From Rhizobacter sp. (GTDB taxonomy: Bacteria > Pseudomonadota > Gammaproteobacteria > Burkholderiales > Burkholderiaceae_C), in NCBI GenBank assembly GCA_025360945.1, contig JANYBE010000262.1, positions 1 to 5,444 on the forward strand: 5,444 nt of DNA. Direction: 5' to 3'. Positions 1 to 4,857 of the stretch are shown here, one piece after another (the first letter of the stretch is position 1; each line of letters opens with the position of its first letter). Below the pieces are notes generated by a model that was not told where the DNA came from, searched no databases, and saw only the letters and a program-made list of their open reading frames with translations. The translations under genes and the position numbers were made by a program.

Positions 1-330
1 GCATTCACCTCAACGGCCAAAGCTGATACCGTCGACGTACGTGAGACCGCGCCCGTGGGTGGCTTCGGCATCGGCCGATACCGAGACGCTGATGATTTCG
101 GAGACTTTCCCGCCCGCCTCTTCGCCGAACACGAGCTTGTACGCGGCGATCGGAACCTGGCGTTTCGGCACCTATTGCCCGAGTCGGTCGGCGCCGCTTT
201 CGAAGACGATGAAGCGGGCGGGAAAGTCTCCGAAATCATCAGCGTCTCGGTATCGGCCGATGCCGAAGCCACCCACGGGCGCGGTCTCACGTACGTCGAC
301 GGTATCAGCTTTGGCCGTTGAGGTGAATGC
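1..330. repeat. Long inverted repeat, 117-bp perfect arms with 96-bp centre
   Basis: Bases 1-117 are the exact reverse complement of bases 214-330; position x pairs with position 331-x throughout. The match decays at the inner edge, with mismatches at 118/213, 121/210, 125/206 and 127/204 and nothing clear beyond. The centre is 118-213. The outer limit on the left cannot be seen, because base 1 is the first base of the window and is still paired; base 331 would pair with the unseen base before it. The right arm ends 24 bp past the creA stop codon. No transposase or terminal motif is visible. Several frames are open across the repeat, but none has an ATG start with a ribosome binding site, so no gene is called in 1-354. 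It could be a real fold-back element, an inverted duplication, or a palindromic artefact at a contig end. Confidence 0.97.
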
Positions 331-354
331 CGACGTCGCCGCTCGGGCGCGCGA

Positions 355-819
355 TCACTTCATCGGAATGACCGTTCCGCGGTCGACGGCGACGGCGGTC
401 ACGCTGTTCTTGGGCGAGCCTTCGATGACGCGGTCCGAGTAGGTGAGGTAGACGAGCGTGTTGCGCTTGCGGTCGACCATGCGCACAACTCGCAGCTTCT
501 TGAACAGGAAGGACTGTCGCTCGCTGAAGACCTCTTCTTGATCGGGCAGCGGCTTGACGAAACTGATCGCTCCGACCTGCCGGCACGCGATCGACGACTC
601 CGCCTTGTCCTCCGCGAGACCGACGGCGCCCTTGAGGCCACCGGTCTTGGCGCGCGACACATAGCAGGTCACACCGCCGACTTTCGGATCGTCCCAGGCA
701 TCGACGACGATCTTGTGATCGGGGCCAATGAGCTTGAACACCGTGTCGACCTCGCCGATGGGTTCGGCCTGCGCGGTCCATGCGACGCCGGCGACAAGCA
801 CTGCAAACAACTTTTTCAT
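355..819 (-). CDS. creA: CreA family periplasmic protein
   Basis: This gene encodes a 154-residue protein of the CreA family (YP_CreA-like, DUF-type secreted proteins next to creBCD in enterobacteria), whose biochemical role is not firmly known. Residues 1-18 look like a Sec signal peptide: MKK, a hydrophobic core, then AQA before Glu19, so the mature protein should be periplasmic. Family blocks as I recall them from E. coli CreA are present: VDTVFKLIGPDHKIVV (25-39), TCYVSRAKTGGLKG (51-64), the second cysteine at SIACRQVG (76-83), VFKKL-like FLFKKLRVVR (104-113) and YSDRVIEGSPKN (127-138). Cys52 and Cys79 are the only cysteines of the mature chain and could form a disulfide. Length matches the family. 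The ATG has AGGAG five bases upstream (825-829). It lies 23 bp downstream of the glutathione transferase gene on the same strand. There is no creBCD here, so the name reflects family, not regulation. Confidence 0.95.
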   Translation of the reverse strand: MKKLFAVLVAGVAWTAQAEPIGEVDTVFKLIGPDHKIVVDAWDDPKVGGVTCYVSRAKTGGLKGAVGLAEDKAESSIACRQVGAISFVKPLPDQEEVFSERQSFLFKKLRVVRMVDRKRNTLVYLTYSDRVIEGSPKNSVTAVAVDRGTVIPMK

Positions 820-824
820 TCGAT

Positions 825-829
825 CTCCT
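825..829 (-). promoter_or_regulatory. Ribosome binding site of creA
   Basis: The minus strand reads AGGAG here, five bases before the creA ATG (817-819). It supports the start that gives a complete signal peptide. Confidence 0.8.
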
Positions 830-842
830 GCGCGAGCGCTGT

Positions 843-1535
843 CTATCGCTGCTTGTACTGCGTCTTTCCGAACAGCGCCTCGCGCGCCTTGTCGTCGACC
901 AGCGGCTTGCGCTGCGACGCCAGTACCTCGACGCCGCGCTGCACCGCGGGCCGCGCGGCGATCTCGTCGAACCAGCCCTTGAGGTGCGGGTAGTCGTTCC
1001 AGTCAATTCCCTGGTTCTTCCAGGAACGCAGCCACGGGAAGATCGCGATGTCGGCGATGCAGTACTCGGACCCGGCAATGTATTTGCTTCGGGCCAGGCG
1101 CTTGTCCATCACGCCGTAGAGGCGCCTGGCCTCGTTCGTGTAGCGGTCGATCGCGTAGGCGATCTTCTCGGGTGCGTAAAGGCGGAAATGATGCGTCTGG
1201 CCGAGCATCGGGCCGACGCTGCCCATCTGGAACATCAGCCATTCCAGCATCGCGTAGCGCCCGCGCGTGCTCGACGGCATGAATCGGCCAGTCTTGGCGG
1301 CGAGGTACATCAATATTGCGCCCGATTCGAACAGCGAGATCGGCCGGCCATCGGGTCCGTCCGGGTCGACGATTGCGGGGATCTTGTTGTTCGGGCTGAT
1401 GGCCAGAAACTCCGGCTTGAACTGATCGCCTGCGCCGATGTTCACGGCCGTCACGCGGTAGGGCAGCCCGCATTCCTCCAGCATGATGTGAACTTTGTGC
1501 CCGTTCGGTGTGGCCCACGAATACACTTCGATCAT
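843..1535 (-). CDS. yfcG: YfcG-like GSH-dependent disulfide-bond oxidoreductase (Nu-class glutathione transferase)
   Basis: This gene encodes a 230-residue cytosolic protein of the YfcG/Ure2p-like glutathione transferase group. Known members bind glutathione or glutathione disulfide and reduce disulfide model substrates, with little classical transferase activity. The N-terminal thioredoxin-fold domain (about 1-83) carries ATPNGHK (8-14), placing Thr9 and Asn11 where YfcG has its glutathione-contacting residues. It also has ISPNNKIPAIVD (46-57) with the cis-proline at Pro53, and Glu70-Ser71 in LFESGAI for the glutathione gamma-glutamyl group. The helical C-terminal domain starts with the GPMLGQTHHF block and includes YSIADI-like YCIADIAIFPW. 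There is no catalytic Cys in the N-terminal motif, as expected for this group. An in-frame GTG at 1557-1559 would add eight residues, but ATG 1533-1535 is chosen because it aligns with the family N-terminus and has GAGGAAG eight bases upstream. The gene probably leads an operon with creA. Confidence 0.95.
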   Translation of the reverse strand: MIEVYSWATPNGHKVHIMLEECGLPYRVTAVNIGAGDQFKPEFLAISPNNKIPAIVDPDGPDGRPISLFESGAILMYLAAKTGRFMPSSTRGRYAMLEWLMFQMGSVGPMLGQTHHFRLYAPEKIAYAIDRYTNEARRLYGVMDKRLARSKYIAGSEYCIADIAIFPWLRSWKNQGIDWNDYPHLKGWFDEIAARPAVQRGVEVLASQRKPLVDDKAREALFGKTQYKQR

Positions 1536-1543
1536 GATGAGTT

Positions 1544-1550
1544 CTTCCTC
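1544..1550 (-). promoter_or_regulatory. Ribosome binding site deciding the yfcG start
   Basis: The minus strand reads GAGGAAG here, eight bases before ATG 1533-1535. It favours that start over the upstream in-frame GTG at 1557-1559, which would place this site inside the coding region. Confidence 0.75.
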
Positions 1551-1553
1551 GAC

Positions 1554-1568
1554 GCACACGTGGTGTGC
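1554..1568. promoter_or_regulatory. Candidate operator dyad in divergent intergenic region
   Basis: GCACAC (1554-1559) and GTGTGC (1563-1568) are perfect complements around a 3-base centre. The dyad lies in the 67-bp gap between the divergent yfcG-like and hypothetical genes. A second pair, GTGCCC (1565-1570) and GGGCAC (1593-1598), overlaps it. A dimeric regulator could bind here, but no regulator gene is adjacent, I see no convincing -35/-10 pair on either strand, and short dyads arise by chance in GC-rich DNA. Confidence 0.3.
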
Positions 1569-1602
1569 CCTCGGCTGTCACTCTAGTTGATTGGGCACTG
1601 CA

Positions 1603-2361
1603 ATGCTCGACTCATTCAAACGCCTGTTCGCTAGCCGTGGTGATGACGCCGAGCACGACTACGCTGATGTAGCAGAATGGGCCAAGCGCCGCGGCTTGGG
1701 CTTCAAGCGCGTGCGCGGCGAAGCCGGCTTCGTGATCGACGGGCTGCTCGACGCCAAGCCCTGGCGCATCGAGTGGGGTTCGTCGCAGCGCGACTACATC
1801 GTCGGCCATGAACTGCGCCTGCGCATGGAGCTCGACCTGCCCTCGGACGCGCAGATGTTGCTGCTCTCGCGGCCGCTGATGGACACGCTGGAGCGCAAGA
1901 CCTTCGAAGAGTTCACCGACAACGTGCAGACGCAGATCGGCACCAAGACGCCCGAAGAGATGCGCTGGCTGGTGATGTTCCCCAAGGTCAACATGAGCAC
2001 GCTGAAAACGCTGCGCGCGCGCTTCGGTGCGGTGGCAAGCGCGCCCGAGGCCGGCCTCGCGTGGCTCACAGGGCCACTCGGGAATGCGCTCGAGCAGGCC
2101 GCGAATCGCCTGTTGCTCGATGAGCCGCCGTTCCTGCTGATGACGCTGCGCGGTCGGGCCTACCTACGTATGCAGCTGCCCACGCCCAACGCGCCGGACA
2201 TCGGTGCGGCGCTCGCGCTGTTCGAGACCGCCGTCGCGCAGGCCACGCTCGTCAGCGGCCACACGTCGGGCAAATCGCGCGACTGGAACAACAGCTCGGC
2301 CAGCACCGCCTGGCAGACTTTTCAGCCAGACGAGATTGCCGACCCGCGCAAACGCAAGTAG
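1603..2361 (+). CDS. Conserved hypothetical protein, Burkholderiales type
   Basis: I do not recognise a function for this 252-residue protein, although similar hypothetical proteins occur, as I recall, in Comamonadaceae and relatives. It has no signal peptide and no membrane segment, so it is probably cytosolic. Visible features are a basic amphipathic start (MLDSFKRLFASRG), an acidic patch (DDAEHDYADVAEW, 14-26), a tryptophan-rich strand region WRIEWGSSQRDYI (54-66) that resembles a small beta-domain, EELDLP-type MELDLP (75-80), and the distinctive EEMRWLVMFPKV (118-129). The C-terminal part (150-215) is mainly helical and ends with a polar, basic tail (DPRKRK). ATG 1603 is chosen. An in-frame TTG at 1591 would add four residues, and neither start has a clear Shine-Dalgarno sequence, so translation may be weak or leaderless-like. 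The gene stands alone on the plus strand, divergent from yfcG and convergent with the dehydrogenase. Codon use matches its neighbours and shows no sign of recent transfer. Confidence 0.85.
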   Translation: MLDSFKRLFASRGDDAEHDYADVAEWAKRRGLGFKRVRGEAGFVIDGLLDAKPWRIEWGSSQRDYIVGHELRLRMELDLPSDAQMLLLSRPLMDTLERKTFEEFTDNVQTQIGTKTPEEMRWLVMFPKVNMSTLKTLRARFGAVASAPEAGLAWLTGPLGNALEQAANRLLLDEPPFLLMTLRGRAYLRMQLPTPNAPDIGAALALFETAVAQATLVSGHTSGKSRDWNNSSASTAWQTFQPDEIADPRKRK

Positions 2362-2377
2362 ACGATTACAGTCCCAA

Positions 2378-2436
2378 AGCGCTTCGCGGCGCCCCTCGCG
2401 GGGGGGCGGCCGCCGGGCTCGGGGCGCCCCAGCGCT
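2378..2436. repeat. Nested GC-rich intergenic palindrome (REP-like, possible bidirectional terminator)
   Basis: The gap between two convergent genes holds a nested dyad. AGCGCT (2378-2383) is repeated at 2431-2436, and GGCGCCCC (2388-2395) pairs with GGGGCGCC (2421-2428). The 10-bp palindrome GGCGGCCGCC (2405-2414) lies in the centre, preceded by a run of G at 2400-2406. The structure would fold on either strand. There is no T tract after the stem, so it is not a classical intrinsic terminator. Similar G- and C-run elements are, from memory, common between genes in Comamonadaceae, which suggests a dispersed REP-like repeat. Confidence 0.6.
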
Positions 2437-2456
2437 CAACCGGCCATGATTGAGCG
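2433..2456 (-). terminator. Possible terminator hairpin after the acyl-CoA dehydrogenase gene
   Basis: CGCTCAA (2433-2439) pairs with TTGAGCG (2450-2456) around a 10-base loop, starting four bases past the dehydrogenase stop codon on the minus strand. No U tract follows; the GC-rich palindrome comes next. It could mark the transcript end or protect the 3' end. The stem is short, so support is modest. Confidence 0.35.
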
Positions 2457-2460
2457 ACGA

Positions 2461-3702
2461 TTAGGCGTACTTGCCGAGCTCGAGCTTGGCGATCGCGTTG
2501 CGGTGCACTTCGTCCGGGCCGTCGGCAAAGCGCAGCGTGCGCGCACCGGCGTAGAAACCGGCCAGCGGGAAGTCCTCGCAGACACCGCCGCCGCCATGCG
2601 CCTGCATCGCCCAGTCGATCACCTGCAAGGCCATGGTCGGTGCGACGACCTTGATCATCGCGATCTCGGCCTTGGCGGTCTTGTTGCCGGCCACGTCCAT
2701 GATCCACGCAGCCTTCAGCGTCAACAGCCGGGCCATGTCGATCTTGCAGCGTGCCTCGGCGATGCGCTCGCGCGTCACGCCCTGTTCGGCCACGGTGCGG
2801 CCGAACGCGACGCGCGACGAGGCGCGCTTGCACATCAGCTCGAGCGAGCGCTCGGCCAGGCCGATCAGGCGCATGCAGTGGTGGATGCGCCCCGGCCCGA
2901 GCCGGCCTTGCGCGATCTCGAAGCCGCGGCCCTCGCCGAGCAGGATGTTGCTCGCGGGCACGCGCACGTTGGAGAAGTCGATCTCCATGTGGCCGTGCGG
3001 CGCGTCGTCGTAGCCGAACACCGACAGCGGGCGCAGCACCTTGATGCCGGGCGTGTTGGCCGGCACCAGGATCATCGACTGCTGCGAGTGGCGTGGCGCG
3101 TCGGGGTCGGTCTTGCCCATAAAGATGTAGATCTGGCAGCGCGGGTCGCCAGCGCCGCTGATCCACCACTTGCGGCCGTTGATGACGTAGTCGTCACCCT
3201 GGCGCTCGATGCGCGACGCGATGTTCGTCGCATCGCTGGACGCGACCGCCGGCTCGGTCATCGCGAACGCGCTGCGGATCTTGCCGTTCAGCAGCGGCTC
3301 CAGCCACTGCTCCTTGTGCTCGGACTTGCCGTAGCGCTCGATCGTCTCCATGTTGCCGGTGTCGGGCGCCGAGCAGTTGAAGACCTCGGAGCACCAGGGC
3401 ACGCGGCCCATGATCTCGGCGAGCGGCGCGTAGTCGCTGTTGCTCAGGCCGAAATCGCGGCCGTTGTGGGCCGAGCCCTCGCCGCCGGCGGTGGGCGGCA
3501 GGAACAGGTTCCACAGCCCCGTCGCGCGCGCCTTCGGCTTCAGTTCCTCGATCGTGTTCAACGGCGTCCAGCGCTTGCCGGCCGCGGTGTTCGCGGCGAT
3601 CTCGGCCTCGTACCTGGCTTCGGCCGGGTAGATGTGCTCGTCCATGAACTTCAGCAGTTTGGCCTGAAGTTCGAGAGTGCGGGGTGAGTAGGCGAAATCC
3701 AT
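2461..3702 (-). CDS. ACAD10/11-type acyl-CoA dehydrogenase (LvaC-like)
   Basis: This gene encodes a 413-residue FAD-dependent acyl-CoA dehydrogenase, full length for the family and cytosolic. The order is an N-terminal helical domain (about 1-145), a middle beta-domain and a C-terminal helical bundle. FAD and substrate motifs include FAMTEPAVASSDATNI (146-161), KWWISGAGD (178-186), AFGRTVAEQG (299-308) and QAHGGGGV (367-374). At the catalytic-base position the protein has RFADGPDEVH (391-400), with Asp394 where MCAD-type enzymes have Glu in YEGT. ADGPDEVH is, as I recall, typical of ACAD10/ACAD11 and their bacterial relatives. In that group the partner kinase makes a 4-phosphoacyl-CoA, and the dehydrogenase fold then removes phosphate to leave an enoyl-CoA. 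AAGGAG (3711-3716) lies eight bases before the ATG. The kinase gene ends 27 bp upstream, so the two should be co-transcribed. The exact chain length of the substrate cannot be read from sequence. An ordinary acyl-CoA dehydrogenase role is the main alternative. Confidence 0.95.
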   Translation of the reverse strand: MDFAYSPRTLELQAKLLKFMDEHIYPAEARYEAEIAANTAAGKRWTPLNTIEELKPKARATGLWNLFLPPTAGGEGSAHNGRDFGLSNSDYAPLAEIMGRVPWCSEVFNCSAPDTGNMETIERYGKSEHKEQWLEPLLNGKIRSAFAMTEPAVASSDATNIASRIERQGDDYVINGRKWWISGAGDPRCQIYIFMGKTDPDAPRHSQQSMILVPANTPGIKVLRPLSVFGYDDAPHGHMEIDFSNVRVPASNILLGEGRGFEIAQGRLGPGRIHHCMRLIGLAERSLELMCKRASSRVAFGRTVAEQGVTRERIAEARCKIDMARLLTLKAAWIMDVAGNKTAKAEIAMIKVVAPTMALQVIDWAMQAHGGGGVCEDFPLAGFYAGARTLRFADGPDEVHRNAIAKLELGKYA

Positions 3703-3710
3703 GGTGGTGT

Positions 3711-3716
3711 CTCCTT
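3711..3716 (-). promoter_or_regulatory. Ribosome binding site of the acyl-CoA dehydrogenase gene
   Basis: The minus strand reads AAGGAG here, eight bases before ATG 3700-3702. It sits inside the 27-bp gap after the kinase stop codon, so translation is independently initiated within a shared transcript. Confidence 0.8.
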
Positions 3717-3729
3717 CGGGTGTTCGGTG

Positions 3730-4806
3730 TCAGGCGCGCTGGGCCAGCGTCCAGCCCATTTCGGCGAGCGGTCTCGCACCGGCGCCAGCTTGACGTGCTT
3801 GTGCGCTCGACGCTGTCCCCATCTCGACACGTTTCGCAATTCCTTGCAGGATGCCGGCGAGGCGGAACATGTTGTAGGCGAGGTAGAAGCTCCAGTCGGC
3901 CATCACGGCGTCGGGGTCGGCGCGACCGGTTCTTTCGCAATACCGGCGCACGTAGCTCTTCTCGTCGGGAATGCCGAGCGCCTGCAGGTCGAGGCCGCCG
4001 ATGCCGCGGAACTGACCCGGCTGGATGTGCCACGACATGCAGTGGTAGCTGAAGTCGGCGAGCGGGTGGCCGGTGGTCGAGAGCTCCCAGTCCAGCACCG
4101 CGATCACGCGCGGTTCGCTGGCGTGGAACATCAGGTTGTCGAGCCGGTAGTCGCCATGCACCACCGACACCTGGGTGTCGTCGCGCGCGCTGGCCGGGAT
4201 GTGTGCCGGCAGCCATTCCATCAGCCGGTCCATCGCTTCGATCGGCTGGGTGATCGAGGCGAGGTACTGCTTGGTCCAGCGGCCGATCGAGCGCTCGAAG
4301 TAGTTGCCGGGCTTGCCGAAGCCGGCGAGGCCCGCCGCGTTCACGTCGACGTTGTGCAGCGCGGCGATCACGCGGTTCATCTCGTCGTAGTAGGCGGCGC
4401 GGTCGGCCTTCGCGATGTCGGGCAGCGACTGGTCCCACAGCACGCGCCCGGCCATGTACTCCATCACGTAGAACGCGCGGCCGATCACGGCCTCGTCCTC
4501 GCACAGCAGGTGCATCTTCGGTACCGGCACGTCGGTCCCGTGCAGCGCCCGCATGACCGTGAACTCGCGGTCGATCGCGTGCGCCGACGCGAGCAGCCTG
4601 GCCGCCGGGCCGGGCTTGGAGCGCATCACGTAGGAACGGCCGGGCGTGACCAGCTTGTAGGTCGGGTTCGACTGCCCGCCCTTGAACTGCTCGACCGTGA
4701 GCGGCCCCTCGAAACCCTCCAGGCGCGGCGCGAGCCAGGCCTGGAGCGCGGCGGTGTCGAACGCGTGCGATTCGGAAACGGGCTTGGTGCCGGTCTGGGC
4801 TTCCAT
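3730..4806 (-). CDS. APH-fold phosphotransferase, probable hydroxyacyl-CoA kinase (LvaA / ACAD10-11 kinase-domain type)
   Basis: This gene encodes a 358-residue cytosolic phosphotransferase of the aminoglycoside-phosphotransferase/choline-kinase superfamily. The N-lobe has the nucleotide loop FKGGQSNPTY (41-50), the strand YVMRSKP (59-65), Glu81 in the following helix, and the hinge FYVMEYMAG (112-120). The catalytic loop is VVHGDYRLDN (215-224), giving His217, catalytic Asp219 and metal-binding Asn224. The second metal site is VLDWELS (237-243), with Asp239. All key kinase residues are present, so it should be active. HGDYRLDN with LDWELSTTGHPLADF is the pattern of the kinase domain of ACAD10/ACAD11 and of LvaA rather than of antibiotic-resistance enzymes. 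The likely reaction is ATP-dependent phosphorylation of the 4-hydroxyl of a hydroxyacyl-CoA. GAGG (4815-4818) lies eight bases before the chosen ATG. The Crp/Fnr-family gene ends 51 bp upstream and the dehydrogenase gene starts 27 bp downstream, which supports one operon. Substrate range is inferred, not seen. Confidence 0.93.
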   Translation of the reverse strand: MEAQTGTKPVSESHAFDTAALQAWLAPRLEGFEGPLTVEQFKGGQSNPTYKLVTPGRSYVMRSKPGPAARLLASAHAIDREFTVMRALHGTDVPVPKMHLLCEDEAVIGRAFYVMEYMAGRVLWDQSLPDIAKADRAAYYDEMNRVIAALHNVDVNAAGLAGFGKPGNYFERSIGRWTKQYLASITQPIEAMDRLMEWLPAHIPASARDDTQVSVVHGDYRLDNLMFHASEPRVIAVLDWELSTTGHPLADFSYHCMSWHIQPGQFRGIGGLDLQALGIPDEKSYVRRYCERTGRADPDAVMADWSFYLAYNMFRLAGILQGIAKRVEMGTASSAQARQAGAGARPLAEMGWTLAQRA

Positions 4807-4835
4807 GTCATGAACCTCGGTAGGAACTCGGGCTC

Positions 4836-4856
4836 GCGCGGTCGGCAGGCCCGCGC
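4836..4856. other. Small intergenic hairpin between regulator and kinase genes
   Basis: GCGCGG (4836-4841) pairs with CCGCGC (4851-4856) around a 9-base loop, directly after the regulator stop codon. It has no T tract. It could moderate read-through or mark an RNA processing site, but a six-pair stem is common by chance at this GC content. Confidence 0.25.
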
Positions 4857-4857
4857 A

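Noticed and set aside
70..79. 10-bp palindrome ATCGGCCGAT in the inverted-repeat arm as an operator
   Set aside because: It is short, lies inside a repeat of unknown origin and has no promoter or gene start nearby.
305..1078. A 257-codon minus-strand open frame across creA and part of yfcG
   Set aside because: The creA and yfcG frames carry clear motifs and ribosome binding sites. This frame gives an Arg/Ser-rich translation only.
780..1586. A 268-codon plus-strand open frame opposite yfcG
   Set aside because: It lies antisense to a well-supported glutathione transferase, and its translation shows no domain or ribosome binding site.
2446..3687. A 413-codon plus-strand open frame opposite the acyl-CoA dehydrogenase gene
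   Set aside because: It is almost an exact antisense shadow of a gene with clear family motifs. Its translation is rich in Arg, Ala, His and Val with no recognisable domain, as expected of antisense frames in GC-rich DNA.
3194..4504. A 436-codon minus-strand open frame overlapping both kinase and dehydrogenase
   Set aside because: It runs in a different frame across the end of one real gene and the start of the next. The product is Arg/Pro-rich, typical of a frame-shifted shadow.
3730..4806. Aminoglycoside resistance kinase
   Set aside because: The fold is shared, but the LDWELSTTGHPLADF pattern and the adjacent ADGPDEVH-type dehydrogenase gene point to acyl-CoA metabolism.
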